64,000 bases of DNA from Salmonella enterica subsp. arizonae (GCF_008692845.1 NZ_VXJW01000001.1:124001-188000), one strand, 5' to 3'; counted from the stretch's first letter, positions 32,799 to 44,279 are shown. A program made the numbers and translations. The notes: generated by a model from the letters alone, not told the origin.

Positions 32799-33050
32799 AT
32801 GAAATTTATGTGGATTGCATTGCCAGGCGTATTGTTGCTGAGCGCTTGTTCATCGTCGCAACCTGACGCTTCCAGGCAGTCGCGCATCGGTATGCCTAAT
32901 CCGGCAGCCGTCTATTGCGAACAACAGGGCGGTACGCTGGCACCAGTGCAGACTCCGCAAGGCGTGCGTTCCGATTGTAAATTGCCCAATGGCGAGGTGA
33001 TTGATGAGTGGACGTTGTGGCGCAGAGATCATTCCAATACGAAAAAGTGA
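32799..33050 (+). CDS. yoaF: YoaF, DUF333 lipoprotein
   Basis: 83 residues. The lipobox is LLSAC. The mature domain has the DUF333 core (IGMPNPAAVYCEQQGGTL, LPNGEVIDEWTLWRRDH), seen in HslJ-type outer-membrane proteins. Matches E. coli YoaF. Confidence 0.92.
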   Translation: MKFMWIALPGVLLLSACSSSQPDASRQSRIGMPNPAAVYCEQQGGTLAPVQTPQGVRSDCKLPNGEVIDEWTLWRRDHSNTKK

Positions 33051-33118
33051 CAAACTGCGGTCCGACGGAATATGATTGAGAACAATCTTATAATCAGTTT
33101 CACGCGGCGCAAGAAAAT

Positions 33119-33430
33119 ATGTTTCAGTTAAAGCCGGGCGCGCTGGCAATAGTTATTGGCGCTAAAACGCCCGCCGGACGGCGGAATATTGGTAAGTCGG
33201 TTGAGCTATTTTGCCTGTGCCAACCCGGCGATAAATTCATTAATCCGGTAAATGGGCACGTAACCTTACTGCCGAAAGAGGCGCCTCGGTCGCTGTGGCT
33301 AGTAACGGGCGATGTAGCCTCTGCCGATAGTCAGCACGGCTTTGCCTGGGTGCGCACAGAACATTTGATACCGCTGTCACCGGACAGACAACCAGGCCGG
33401 GCAGCGGTTCGACAATTACAACGTTCGTAG
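33119..33430 (+). CDS. Conserved hypothetical protein
   Basis: 103 residues with an SH3-like flavour (IVIGAKTPAGRRNIGKSVEL, WVRTEHLIPLSPD). No signal or helix. The ribosome site is weak and the end overlaps yeaO tail to tail by 15 bases. I do not recognise it; small phage-like proteins have similar SH3 motifs. Confidence 0.5.
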   Translation: MFQLKPGALAIVIGAKTPAGRRNIGKSVELFCLCQPGDKFINPVNGHVTLLPKEAPRSLWLVTGDVASADSQHGFAWVRTEHLIPLSPDRQPGRAAVRQLQRS

Positions 33431-33763
33431 CCACTCCGCCAGGACAATGGCATGATTCTGACGAGCATTTTTGGCGGCATATAGCAACGTGAGCGGTTGT
33501 TGACGGGCAATATCCGCCAGCCGTTTGCCTTCCTCCGGCTGTTGTGCAAGTTCTGCCCGATATTGTTGCGCAAAGTGGTTAAAATCAATCAGTTCGCTAT
33601 GAAAGGCTTTGCGCAATTCAGGTGAGGGTGCAATAGCTTTATTCCATTCATCATAGATCAGCGCCATTTTTTTGATGCCACGCGGCCATAGTCTGTCAAC
33701 CAACACCCGATAGCCATCATTTTTTTCCGCTGGAAAATAGACGCGCTTACACTGGATTAGCAT
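33416..33763 (-). CDS. yeaO: YeaO, DUF488 family protein
   Basis: 115 residues with the DUF488 hallmark VLVDRLWPRG near residue 20 and a late LLYAAKNARQNHA stretch. It matches E. coli YeaO. The function is unknown; the fold is proposed to be a small nuclease- or glycosylase-like domain. Confidence 0.9.
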   Translation of the reverse strand: MLIQCKRVYFPAEKNDGYRVLVDRLWPRGIKKMALIYDEWNKAIAPSPELRKAFHSELIDFNHFAQQYRAELAQQPEEGKRLADIARQQPLTLLYAAKNARQNHAIVLAEWLRTL

Positions 33764-33834
33764 TTTTCTCTCCTGTAACGGTGCCGCTTACGGTACGTTT
33801 GTCGTTAAATATATACCACGCTGACTAGCGTTTA

Positions 33835-33925
33835 AGGGGCTCATTTTGCCGAATGGCGGCGTAAGCGCCTTAGCCGGCCTACTGGTTGCACTAATTTTAA
33901 TGGGGCAGGCCTGATAAGCGAAGCC
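33835..33925. repeat. REP/BIME palindromic repeat
   Basis: GCCGAATGGCGGCGTAAGCGCCTTAGCCGGCC plus a second unit GCCTGATAAGCGAAGCCGGG, typical REP sequences, between yeaO and nimT. Confidence 0.65.
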
Positions 33926-33944
33926 GGGGGGCCATCAGGCCCAT

Positions 33945-35129
33945 TTATGAGGCTATCTCCCGATCTCGTCCGGCGTAGAGACCAAAAATCGCCATGACGA
34001 TAGCCAGAACCGCCACGCCTGATAGCGGCAGATACCAGCTACCGCTGACGTCATGAAGTTTTCCCATGACGGGGGGGCCACATGCCGCCAGTAAATACCC
34101 GACAGACTGCGCCATGCCGGAAAGCGCCGCCGCCTGATGCGCCGAACTGGCGCGCAGACCGATAAACGTCAGGCCAAGGATCATCGTCGCGCCTGAACCG
34201 AAGCCGAACAGCAGCGTCCAGATGAGCGCCTGGTCCGGTGCAAACCAAAGTCCCGCCGCGCCAGTCGCGCACAATAGTGAGACCAGCGCAGCAATCCAGC
34301 GTTGATCGTTAAGACGATGCAAAATAAGCGGAATGGCTAACCCAGGCGCGGCGGTCGCTAGTTGCAGCAGGCCATGTAGCGATCCTGCCTGCGCTTCGCT
34401 GTAACCGTGGCTGATAAGTATTGTCGGTAACCAGCCGATAATTACATAATAGATCAGTGAGTTAAGTCCGAGAAATAGCGTAACCTGCCAGGCTAAAGGC
34501 GAGCGCCATACACCGCGTTCATGTAATGCCCGGGAACTACTCAGGTTAGCCGCGCGGGTAGTGCGCCACTGCGGTAACCAGATAAGAAACGCGAACAGCG
34601 GAAACAGCATCAGCATTAACAGCGCGCCGCGCCAGCCAAAACCGTGCAACGCCAGCGGAACCACCAGAGCGGACCCTAACGCGGCAGCGGCACCCATCGT
34701 CAATGAATACGCGCCCGTCAGTCTGGCGACATGCTGTGAAAAATCGCGCTTAATCAATCCTGGTAACAGCACATTACCCAACGCGATCCCGCAACCAATA
34801 ATCGTGGTTCCGACAAACAACAGCGCGGCGGAGGGCAGGGAGCGGAGGGCAATACCCGCGCAAATCAGCAGCATTGCGGCGAACAGACTGCGCTCCATCC
34901 CAAATCGACGGGCAAGACCAGCTGCCAGCGGCGAAACCATCGCAAACGCCAGGAGCGGCAAGGTTGTTAGCAGGCCCGTTTGGGCGGTGGAAAGACCATA
35001 ATCCGCACGGATTGTCTCCAGCAACGGCGCCGCGCCGGTAAACGTTACGCGCAGCGTTGTGGCTATCATTAAAATACCGGCAATCAGGAAAGCGCCCTGT
35101 TTGCCGCGTAGTGAAAGGGCAGTCGTCAT
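33945..35129 (-). CDS. nimT: NimT (YeaN), MFS exporter of 2-nitroimidazole, CynX family
   Basis: 394 residues with 12 membrane helices and the MFS loop motif GLARRFG between helices 2 and 3. It matches YeaN/NimT of the cyanate-permease group. It is divergent from its regulator nimR 100 bases away. E. coli NimT exports 2-nitroimidazole when NimR is relieved. Confidence 0.88.
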   Translation of the reverse strand: MTTALSLRGKQGAFLIAGILMIATTLRVTFTGAAPLLETIRADYGLSTAQTGLLTTLPLLAFAMVSPLAAGLARRFGMERSLFAAMLLICAGIALRSLPSAALLFVGTTIIGCGIALGNVLLPGLIKRDFSQHVARLTGAYSLTMGAAAALGSALVVPLALHGFGWRGALLMLMLFPLFAFLIWLPQWRTTRAANLSSSRALHERGVWRSPLAWQVTLFLGLNSLIYYVIIGWLPTILISHGYSEAQAGSLHGLLQLATAAPGLAIPLILHRLNDQRWIAALVSLLCATGAAGLWFAPDQALIWTLLFGFGSGATMILGLTFIGLRASSAHQAAALSGMAQSVGYLLAACGPPVMGKLHDVSGSWYLPLSGVAVLAIVMAIFGLYAGRDREIAS

Positions 35130-35229
35130 TGTTTTCTCATCTCGTCAGGCGAGGCGACACCTTAACAGTTTTTACTGTTTGGATGAATCAAGCTAAAATG
35201 ACAATTTATCACTAAAATCGGACAATGTT

Positions 35230-36003
35230 ATGAGAGGTCTGAGACTGGACGGTTACGATCCCGATCTGCACTACGACGCCGCTGTGGCCTTTTGTATTCG
35301 CGCAAGAGACGATGAACTGTTTAGTCCTCGCCATCTGCATCGGAAGGGGCAGTTGATCCTCGCGCTGCACGGCGCGATTACCTGCGAGGTGGAAAATGCG
35401 ATGTGGATGGTTCCTCCACAATATGCCGTATGGCTCCCCGGCTCGCTGCCGCACAGTAATCATGTGACCGCAGGCGCGGAACTGTGCTTTTTATTTATTG
35501 AACCTACGGCGGTCGTCATGCCGGAGCGTTGCTGCACGTTAAAGATTTCGCCGTTATGTCGGGAGTTGATTTTGTCGCTGGCGCGCAGAACTGACCTCGA
35601 GAGAACGCAAATGCCAACGCAGCGCCTTATACAGGTGTTGTTTGATGAACTGCCGCAGCAGCCGCAGGAACAGTTGCAATTACCGGTATCGGCGCATCCG
35701 AAAATTCGCCAAATGGTTGAGACAATGGCGCTGGAGCCTGCGCGATGGAATACGTTAGGGCAGTGGGCCAGCGTATTCGCGATGAGCGAGCGTAACCTTG
35801 CCCGGCTGGTTGTCAAAGAGACAGGGCTAAGCTTTCGTCGCTGGCGCCATCAGTTGCAATTAATTCTGGCGTTGCAAGCGCTGATAGCGGGACGTAATGT
35901 ACAGCAGACGGCGCACATGCTGGGTTATGATTCCACTTCGGCATTTATTACAATGTTTAAAAAGGGCCTGGGGCAGACCCCAGGCCAGTATCTGACGGGC
36001 TAG
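35230..36003 (+). CDS. nimR: NimR (YeaM), AraC-family regulator of nimT
   Basis: 257 residues. The N-terminal cupin-like domain (HRKGQLILALHG, WLPGSLPHSN) is followed by two helix-turn-helices (LGQWASVFAMSERNLARLVVKETG and NVQQTAHMLGYDSTSAFITMFKKGLGQTP). It sits divergently from nimT and should repress it from the shared 100-base region. Confidence 0.9.
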   Translation: MRGLRLDGYDPDLHYDAAVAFCIRARDDELFSPRHLHRKGQLILALHGAITCEVENAMWMVPPQYAVWLPGSLPHSNHVTAGAELCFLFIEPTAVVMPERCCTLKISPLCRELILSLARRTDLERTQMPTQRLIQVLFDELPQQPQEQLQLPVSAHPKIRQMVETMALEPARWNTLGQWASVFAMSERNLARLVVKETGLSFRRWRHQLQLILALQALIAGRNVQQTAHMLGYDSTSAFITMFKKGLGQTPGQYLTG

Positions 36004-36450
36004 TTACTGCCTGCCCACAATTAAAGAGACCAGTCCTGCCGCAATCAGTGGGCCGACAGGCACGCCTCGAAACAGCGCGACGCCCAGTACCGTACCGACC
36101 AGCAGCCCGGCGACGAGCTGCGGTTGATTTCCCATCAGTGCAACACCGCGACCGCCCAGCCAGGAGACGAAAACGCCGACAGCAATCGCTACCAGTGATT
36201 TCCAGTTCTCAAAAGAGTGGAGCAAGGTGGAGGACGGCAGGGTTCCGCTGGCGATGGGGGCCATCACGCCGATGGTCAGAATGATAATCCCTACGGTTAA
36301 CCCCTGTTTTTCAATCCACGGAAAAAAGGTATTCAGTGGGGTTACGCGAACAATAATCAGCACCAGAATTGAAACGGCGACAGTGGTGTTGTGGCTGATA
36401 AATCCCAGAGCTGCCAATCCGAGCAGGATCAGCAGAGTGACATCAAACAT
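36004..36450 (-). CDS. yeaL: YeaL, DUF441 inner-membrane protein
   Basis: 148 residues from the ATG at 36450 (the extra upstream residues have no homology). Four membrane helices, [11 protein letters not shown] near the start and a [22 protein letters not shown] signature. Matches E. coli YeaL. Function unknown. Confidence 0.9.
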   Translation of the reverse strand: MFDVTLLILLGLAALGFISHNTTVAVSILVLIIVRVTPLNTFFPWIEKQGLTVGIIILTIGVMAPIASGTLPSSTLLHSFENWKSLVAIAVGVFVSWLGGRGVALMGNQPQLVAGLLVGTVLGVALFRGVPVGPLIAAGLVSLIVGRQ

Positions 36451-36655
36451 GATGGTTTCCTTGCCAAAAAGTAAGCCCAATTACTTTACGCCCAAATGGG
36501 AAAGCACCCAGGCGTTTTTAACGATTAATGCGGTTTTCAGGCAAACGCCTGAAAGACACTCTCGACGCGAAAAACGGCGTTTGTCATTAAATTGCCATCA
36601 GCGCAGCGTATTGATAACAAGCAAACCGTTATTGTTGTCTTCCAGAGGATGCCTT

Positions 36656-36760
36656 ATGTACAATCCACCGTTTCTTGAAGCGCTGCTGATTACGGCGTCG
36701 TTTTTCGCCATTTTTATGGTTATCGTTGTGTCTGTCTTGTTCCTTGAAAGAGAAGGCTAA
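36656..36760 (+). CDS. yoaI: YoaI, 34-residue membrane protein
   Basis: 34 residues with one membrane helix, close to E. coli YoaI (ETLIITSSFFAI / [12 protein letters not shown]). The start has an AGAGGA site. E. coli YoaI is a PhoB-regulated small protein that connects PhoR to PhoQ, so it could matter for the PhoP genes here; that is inference. Confidence 0.88.
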   Translation: MYNPPFLEALLITASFFAIFMVIVVSVLFLEREG

Positions 36761-37284
36761 CTCGTTGGCGATGACTGCGCGCGGCGGAAGGTTGCCAGTT
36801 CCGGCCGGGCGATTCGCAGGTAGTCCTGTGTATTCATAATGACCGATTTTTCCAGCAGACCGGCATTAAAGGCAATTTCATCAAAACGTTCAAACAGGAG
36901 CGGATCGGCGACCAGTTTCAGGTTTGGATGAAAACTGAAAGGCGGGATCGCGCCAAAAACGCAGCAGGTCAGCATATCGACTTCCGCCGGGCTGGCAAGG
37001 GAGGCGCGTAAGCCGCCCAGATGCAAAGCAAGCTGAGAGAGATCCGCTTGCTGGTCGGCCGCTAAAATAGCAAGAACATGCTGGTTGAGGCCGTTGCCTT
37101 TGACTTTACAGACCAGCGCTTTTGCGCCCTGGCCCAGCGCGGTACCACGTATTTCAGAAACCGCTTCGCATTTCCCTACCGCTTCATGGCTAACCACACG
37201 ATAGCGCGCGTTCTCCTGCGTTAATAAGGCCACTAAACGCTGGTGTGTAGCGACGCCCTTAGCGACTTCAGTCATTTCGGTCAT
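36757..37284 (-). CDS. yeaK: YeaK, misacylated-tRNA deacylase (INS/YbaK superfamily)
   Basis: 175 residues. The YbaK fold is visible ([43 protein letters not shown]). E. coli YeaK removes wrongly attached serine and related amino acids from tRNA. The conserved lysine in KALVCKVKG fits the active site. Overlaps yoaI tail to tail by four bases. Confidence 0.9.
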   Translation of the reverse strand: MTEMTEVAKGVATHQRLVALLTQENARYRVVSHEAVGKCEAVSEIRGTALGQGAKALVCKVKGNGLNQHVLAILAADQQADLSQLALHLGGLRASLASPAEVDMLTCCVFGAIPPFSFHPNLKLVADPLLFERFDEIAFNAGLLEKSVIMNTQDYLRIARPELATFRRAQSSPTS

Positions 37285-37333
37285 TTCTCACTCCTGGTGC
37301 GACATGAAAATTGATTTTTACTGCGAAACACTA

Positions 37334-38824
37334 TTATGAACGACGCTGTTTTTGTTGTTTGTTCAGATAGAGCTGCGCGTCGGAAGCCTGGTAGGCATCA
37401 TTAATTGTGTCATTGGGCTGCATATTATAAATCCCGGCGGAAAAATGAACTGACTTATCCGGTGCGATAATTTGCAGGTTACGAACGATGCGCTCTGGCA
37501 GATGGATAGCCAGATCCGCAGCGTAATCGACAAGAATGATACAGAACTCATCGCCGCCGAGACGAATAGCATAATCGCTTTTACGAATCGATGTTTTAAT
37601 CGCTTTCGCCAGCAGGGTAATGATCCGGTCGCCTTCCTGGTGTCCCAGGGTATCGTTGATCAGTTTTAACTTATCGCAATCAATGGCGATAAATGTCACT
37701 GGCGTACCGGTATTGACCAGTCGTTGCAGTCGCTGTTCCAAAACCGGTGTCAATATTTTACGGTTGTAAAGTCCGGTCATGGCATCGCTAATATTTTCGC
37801 GCGTGACGTCGCGATAAAGCCGAAAGTGCATCCGCACCATATTAAGCAGGAGCGCCGTTGCCAGTAAGTAAAAGGCCAGTGCTTTCCAGGACGAGACAAT
37901 AAAATAGGTTAAATCAAGGGAGAAAGAAACGCGCAGTCCGCCAGGAATATCATGGTTATAATCCACATATTGAAACAGATTGTTTTTACTTTTGTTAATA
38001 ATAATCTCTTTTCCTGAGTCCAGATCTTTCAGGGTGATATTAAGATAACGCCAAACCAGCGGACGGTCCTGGGTATAGAAAATATTTTTTAGATTATCCT
38101 GATTAACGTCCACCATCACTATACCTTTTAACGTGCCCGACAGATAGACTGGTGTTAAAAAACTCATGACATTTTCCTGAGTAATATCATCCATGTAAAT
38201 ACTTGAAATAACCGTACGGCCGGTAAAAAGTTTATCTATATCTTTCCTATTAATACCCATTGTGCCTTTTTGTAAAAAAGTCCAACGATGCATGGCGAAG
38301 CGTTGCGAGTTGATTAGATCGTAGAAATAAACATAATGTTTCTTTAAATCAACGTAATAGCGGAATTTAAGCTCAAGTGTGCCCAGTCCGTGACTGTGGT
38401 CGTCCTGCGCCCGGTTGATACTTACCGCCTGATCAAACGCAGGCAGCAAAAAGACGTCATCAATATTATCGGTACACTGTGTCGCAGCGGTTTGCAGCGT
38501 GCCATGTAGCGCCGGATAATTATGACGGATCAGGTTGACGCCGTGCGTACCGTTAACGGTTTCAAATGCGTCGCAAAACGCGCGGCGTTTCTCCGTGGTG
38601 ACTGGCTCTCCCGGCGCTTCAAAGGTCCGCATCAAATGTGCGGCGATACTTTGATTTTGGTACTTATCGTACAGAAACGACGAGTCGGCTCTCTCCATGA
38701 TATAACGCATATAGGCATTCATTGCCCTGTCGCTGGCAATAAGTTCGTAAATCAGGAAGGACGATGTCAAAACGATGACGCTTGCTGAGATAAAGTGCCT
38801 GAGCGCTTTATGATGCAAATTCAT
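37334..38824 (-). CDS. dgcJ: DgcJ (YeaJ), membrane diguanylate cyclase
   Basis: 496 residues. A membrane helix near the N-terminus, a periplasmic sensor of about 280 residues, a second helix near residue 315, then a GGDEF domain with the intact active motif RLGGDEFCII. The inhibitory I-site (RKSD) lies five residues before it. It should make c-di-GMP and control motility or biofilm. In E. coli the related yeaI lies between dgcJ and yeaH; here that gene is absent. Confidence 0.92.
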   Translation of the reverse strand: MNLHHKALRHFISASVIVLTSSFLIYELIASDRAMNAYMRYIMERADSSFLYDKYQNQSIAAHLMRTFEAPGEPVTTEKRRAFCDAFETVNGTHGVNLIRHNYPALHGTLQTAATQCTDNIDDVFLLPAFDQAVSINRAQDDHSHGLGTLELKFRYYVDLKKHYVYFYDLINSQRFAMHRWTFLQKGTMGINRKDIDKLFTGRTVISSIYMDDITQENVMSFLTPVYLSGTLKGIVMVDVNQDNLKNIFYTQDRPLVWRYLNITLKDLDSGKEIIINKSKNNLFQYVDYNHDIPGGLRVSFSLDLTYFIVSSWKALAFYLLATALLLNMVRMHFRLYRDVTRENISDAMTGLYNRKILTPVLEQRLQRLVNTGTPVTFIAIDCDKLKLINDTLGHQEGDRIITLLAKAIKTSIRKSDYAIRLGGDEFCIILVDYAADLAIHLPERIVRNLQIIAPDKSVHFSAGIYNMQPNDTINDAYQASDAQLYLNKQQKQRRS

Positions 38825-39135
38825 GATGAACTACAGCCCTGAAAGTCGGATGCGTTAGTTTACCATAATGATGAGAATTCCTCTAATAGACTGTTTAAGA
38901 ATAAAACGTGTCGTTGTTCGGGAATAAAAATCATTCTCGATTTAATAAATCAATAATACGTGGCGTTGATATTTTTAAATATAACCATTGTTACAAAAAG
39001 TAAATTGTTAATTAACGGCATCAATTTAACGCTAACGTAAATAAAATAGCCTTTATTATTACGGTGAAAGGAATGTGAAGTGGTAACGTTAATAATGTAT
39101 ATCCGTTAGGGGACCTTACGAAAAGGTTTAAACAA
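38825..39135. other. Intergenic region upstream of dgcJ
   Basis: About 310 A/T-rich bases presumably carrying the dgcJ promoter. No operator or RNA structure that I can name. Confidence 0.35.
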
Positions 39136-39267
39136 ATGGCCGAAATTTTGCTTTTTACATTACTGGCCGCGGCTTTTACGTCGCCTGCTATGACATCGTC
39201 AGATAGTATCGCCCCATGGTTTTTTGATATCGATTTTTCTGGTCATTGGCTTTTTTGTAAAATATAA
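39136..39267 (+). CDS. Possible 43-residue exported or membrane peptide
   Basis: An ATG frame with a hydrophobic N-terminus (AEILLFTLLAAAFTSPAM) resembling a signal sequence, then an aromatic tail. An AAAGG stands upstream at a somewhat long distance. It occupies the gap where E. coli carries yeaI, but shows no GGDEF similarity. Confidence 0.3.
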   Translation: MAEILLFTLLAAAFTSPAMTSSDSIAPWFFDIDFSGHWLFCKI

Positions 39268-39432
39268 CTCTCTGATTCTATGGGATTATCTCCACCCTTT
39301 GGTGAGTTTTTCTGGCATTAATAAATCTATAAGCTTCCAGTTGTAAGTAAGCGCATGTAAGCTAAATCCAGTCAGGAGATATATAAGTTTACGGCTATTA
39401 TAGGGGCAGTATGTATAACCGCCTTGGTAGTT

Positions 39433-39468
39433 ATAAATCAGCCCGTTATATATTACAGGCTGATTTAT
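39433..39468 (-). terminator. Hairpin after yeaH
   Basis: Perfect 11-base-pair stem ATAAATCAGCC / GGCTGATTTAT immediately after the yeaH stop; likely terminator of yeaGH. Confidence 0.55.
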
Positions 39469-39470
39469 GG

Positions 39471-40778
<1,308 letters not shown>

Positions 40779-40784
40779 CTATTC

Positions 40785-40872
40785 TGTCAGCGCCGGATAG
40801 CGCTAACGCTTAGCCAGTCTACAGAACATTACTTTGTAGGCCCGGTAAGCGCAAGCGCCTCCGGGCGTTAAC
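40785..40872. repeat. REP/BIME element between yeaG and yeaH
   Basis: Inverted REP units (GCGCCGGATAGCGCTAACGC and GTAGGCCCGGTAAGCGCAAG) with a central spacer, a usual site of mRNA stabilisation. Confidence 0.7.
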
Positions 40873-40873
40873 A

Positions 40874-42808
40874 TCACGACGATTTACGCACGCGCAGGTA
40901 CCACTCGCACAGCAAACGAACCTGCTTACGGGTATACCCTTTTTCCATCATCCGATCGACAAAGTCGTCGTGTTTTTTCTGCTCATCAGTTGAGGTCTTG
41001 GCGTTAAAAGAAATGACCGGCAACAATTCTTCGGTATTAGAGAACATTTTTTTCTCAATTACCGTGCGTAGTTTCTCGTAACTGGTCCAGTTTGGATTAC
41101 GGCCGCTATTATTGGCTCTGGCGCGCAGGACAAAGTTTACTATCTCATTACGGAAATCTTTTGGGTTACTAATACCCGCTGGTTTTTCTATTTTTTCCAG
41201 CTCGGCGTTCAGTGATTCACGATCGAACAGTTGACCCGTATCCGGGTCGCGATACTCTTGATCCTGAATCCAGAAGTCCGCATAAGTCACGTAGCGATCA
41301 AAAATGTTCTGGCCGTACTCAGAGTAAGATTCGAGATAGGCCGTCTGGATCTCCTTGCCGATAAACTCGGCGTATTTCGGGATCAGGTAGCCTTTCAGGA
41401 ACTCCAGATAACGTTCAGCTTGCTCCTGCGGGAACTGCTCTCGCTCAATTTGTTGTTCCAGAACGTAGAACAGATGTACCGGGTTGGCCGCTACTTCCGC
41501 ATGGTCGAAGTTGAACACGCGGGAGAGGATCTTAAACGCGAATCGGGTGGAGAGACCGTTCATCCCTTCGTCCACGCCCGCATAGTCGCGATACTCCTGG
41601 TACGATTTGGCTTTCGGGTCGGTATCTTTCAGGCTTTCACCGTCATAAACGCGCATTTTCGAGTAAATGCTGGAGTTTTCCGGCTCTTTCAGGCGTGAAA
41701 GAATTGAGAAACGCGAAAGCGTTTCCAACGTACCCGGCGCGCAAGGCGCATGAGCCAGTTCGCTATGATTAAGTAATTTCTCGTAGATTTTGATCTCTTC
41801 AGAGATTCGCAGGCAATAAGGTACCTTCACGATATAGACACGGTCGAGGAAGGCTTCGTTATTTTTATTATTACGGAAAGTCACCCATTCAGATTCGTTT
41901 GAGTGGGCAAGTATGATGCCATTAAAGGGCAGGGCGGAAATGCCTTCCGTGCCGTTGTAGTTACCTTCCTGGGTTGCAGTCAGCAATGGATGCAGCACCT
42001 TAATAGGTGCTTTAAACATCTCGACGAACTCCATGATGCCTTGGTTAGCGCGGCACAGAGCGCCGGAGTAACCATACGCATCCGGATCGTTCTGAGCGTG
42101 GTGTTCAAGTTTACGAATATCCACCTTACCGACCAGCGCCGAAATATCCTGATTATTTTCATCGCCTGGTTCCGTTTTTGCGATGGCAATCTGTTCCAGA
42201 ATGGAGGGCCAGACTTTCACCACGCGGAATTTAGTAATATCGCCGCCAAACTCATGCAGGCGTTTGGCCGCCCACGGGGACATAATTGTGCCGAGGTAGC
42301 GGCGCGGAATACCGTATTCTTTTTCCAGAATCTGCGCATCTTCCTGCGGATTAAACAGGCATAACGGATGATCGTTTACCGGGCTACGTTCGCCGTTGGC
42401 GCTTAAAACATATATTGGCACGCGCTGCATCAGCGATTTCAGTCGTTCAGCGAGCGATGATTTGCCCCCCCCCACAGGCCCCAGCAAATAGAGAATTTGC
42501 TTCTTCTCTTCCAGCCCTTGTGCCGCGTGTTTCAGATAAGAGACAATCTGTTCAATCGCGTCTTCCATGCCGTAAAACTCTTCAAACGCAGGATAGCGAG
42601 CAATAACCCGGTTAGAAAAGAGTCGAGAAAGTCGGGGTTCCTGGGCAGTATCGACCATACTAGGCTCGCCGATAGCCATTAATAGCCGCTCTGCCGCGTT
42701 GGCATAAGCACTGCGATCTTGCCGACAAATGGTAAGAAAATCCTGCAGTGTGAACTCTTCGTCCTTGGCAGCTTCGTAGCGCTGGCGATAGTGATCGAAT
42801 ATATTCAT
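40874..42808 (-). CDS. yeaG: YeaG, PrkA-type serine protein kinase
   Basis: 644 residues from the ATG at 42808. An AAA-type P-loop LLGPVGGGKSSLAERL lies near residue 110, followed by a PrkA C-terminal kinase-like domain. It is the stress kinase of nitrogen starvation and stationary phase. A sigma-54 promoter lies about 105-120 bases upstream, in line with NtrC control. Confidence 0.95.
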   Translation of the reverse strand: MNIFDHYRQRYEAAKDEEFTLQDFLTICRQDRSAYANAAERLLMAIGEPSMVDTAQEPRLSRLFSNRVIARYPAFEEFYGMEDAIEQIVSYLKHAAQGLEEKKQILYLLGPVGGGKSSLAERLKSLMQRVPIYVLSANGERSPVNDHPLCLFNPQEDAQILEKEYGIPRRYLGTIMSPWAAKRLHEFGGDITKFRVVKVWPSILEQIAIAKTEPGDENNQDISALVGKVDIRKLEHHAQNDPDAYGYSGALCRANQGIMEFVEMFKAPIKVLHPLLTATQEGNYNGTEGISALPFNGIILAHSNESEWVTFRNNKNNEAFLDRVYIVKVPYCLRISEEIKIYEKLLNHSELAHAPCAPGTLETLSRFSILSRLKEPENSSIYSKMRVYDGESLKDTDPKAKSYQEYRDYAGVDEGMNGLSTRFAFKILSRVFNFDHAEVAANPVHLFYVLEQQIEREQFPQEQAERYLEFLKGYLIPKYAEFIGKEIQTAYLESYSEYGQNIFDRYVTYADFWIQDQEYRDPDTGQLFDRESLNAELEKIEKPAGISNPKDFRNEIVNFVLRARANNSGRNPNWTSYEKLRTVIEKKMFSNTEELLPVISFNAKTSTDEQKKHDDFVDRMMEKGYTRKQVRLLCEWYLRVRKSS

Positions 42809-43232
42809 GATATGCCATCCTTTCGTTTTTTCGCACATGTTAAGAGCCGTTCATATGAATAGTAGAGGCTCCCGGAAGAGGTAGACTGAGCGCCGTCTCC
42901 GCTAAGGAAAAAAGCAACTCTCATGCCGTTTTTTTGGTCAGAAGATCAACGTGCCCGGTGATACACCTTCTTAACATTAAGCGTAGATGGCATTTGCAAA
43001 ACTTGCCTGTACACGCCACTGGTTTTCGATGACATATCAATAACTCATCGGGTAGAAAAGCCTGGCGAATGTCAGAAAAAGCGCTCCTGATCACGTAACG
43101 ATCATCAGCCAATCATCTGAAAATAATCTGTGATGGTGATATTAAACGGTTGCATTGTGTAAAATAGTTGGGCTTGTACGTATTGGCAGTTACACTTTCG
43201 CCGCAGAACATTTGAATAAGGAATTATGGATT
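42809..43232. other. Divergent yeaG-mipA intergenic region
   Basis: About 420 bases. Besides the sigma-54 promoter at 42914-42928 it must hold the mipA promoter. A frame of 63 codons on the minus strand has no ribosome site and I reject it. Confidence 0.45.
42914..42928 (-). promoter_or_regulatory. Sigma-54 promoter of yeaGH
   Basis: The minus strand reads CGGCATGAGAGTTGC: GG at -24 and GC at -12 with the exact ten-base spacing of RpoN promoters. Confidence 0.75.
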
Positions 43233-43979
43233 GTGACCAAACTTAAACTTCTGGCTCTTGGCGTTCTTATCGCAACGTCCGCTAGCGTCGCGCACGCTGA
43301 AAGCAACCTGACGCTGGGCGCAGGCGTTGGTGTGGTTGAACACCCTTATAAAGATTACGATAGCGATGTTTATCCGATACCGGTTATCGCTTATGAAAGC
43401 GATAACTTCTGGTTCCGCGGTCTGGGTGGTGGTTATTACTTGTGGAATGACAATACCGATAAGTTGTCAATCATGGCGTACTGGTCCCCGATGTACTTCA
43501 AGCCGGGCGACAGCGATGACCATCAACTACGTCGTCTGGACAGGCGTAAAAGTACTATGATGGCGGGCGTCTCTTACGCGCATCACACCCAATATGGTTT
43601 CCTGCGTACCTCCCTGGCAGGGGATACATTGGATAACAGTAACGGTATCGTCTGGGATCTGGCCTGGCTGTATCGGTATACCAATGGCGGACTGACCTTA
43701 ACGCCAGGTATCGGGGTAGAATGGAATAGCGAGAACCAGAATGACTACTATTACGGCGTATCACGTAAAGAGTCTTCGCGTAGCGGCCTACGCGGCTATA
43801 ACCCGAATGACAGCTGGAACCCGTATCTTGAGTTTAGCGCTAACTATAACTTCGCGGGTAACTGGAGCGTATATGGTACTGCGCGCTACACCCGTCTGTC
43901 GGATGAAATTACCGATAGCCCGATGGTGGATAAATCCTGGACCGGTATCCTCTCCACTGGCGTGACATATAGATTCTGA
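43233..43979 (+). CDS. mipA: MipA, OmpV-family scaffold of murein enzymes
   Basis: 248 residues from a GTG at 43233 with AAGGAA nine bases upstream. Signal peptide ends VAHA. The barrel has the MipA/OmpV pattern and ends in VTYRF. MipA links the transglycosylase MltA with PBP1B in the outer membrane. Confidence 0.92.
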   Translation: MTKLKLLALGVLIATSASVAHAESNLTLGAGVGVVEHPYKDYDSDVYPIPVIAYESDNFWFRGLGGGYYLWNDNTDKLSIMAYWSPMYFKPGDSDDHQLRRLDRRKSTMMAGVSYAHHTQYGFLRTSLAGDTLDNSNGIVWDLAWLYRYTNGGLTLTPGIGVEWNSENQNDYYYGVSRKESSRSGLRGYNPNDSWNPYLEFSANYNFAGNWSVYGTARYTRLSDEITDSPMVDKSWTGILSTGVTYRF

Positions 43980-44279
43980 TTGAAGTTGCCGGAAAACTGC
44001 TACAAGCCTGCATTATGCAGGCTTTGTACTGACGGATACGCGAACGTTGCGGCTTGCATAAATGCGCAGATGGTCGAGTATGGCGCAACCTTACGTGGCT
44101 CACACTTTGTTACATTCATTTAAAAAAACTAGCCGTTTATATGAAAAATCAAGGTTATTATAATCTTGGTTATAATTAATATATAAATTGTTTTAATGCT
44201 GACGGTTATCGCCCTGTAACGTCCCGCTTATGCTATACCCATTCTTCACAGCGAGTAAGACGAACGAGCATAGTATTCA
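43980..44279. other. Spacer after mipA
   Basis: A hairpin (GCCTGCATTATGCAGGC) at about 44006-44022 probably terminates mipA. The rest is A/T-rich and without a supported gene. Confidence 0.4.
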
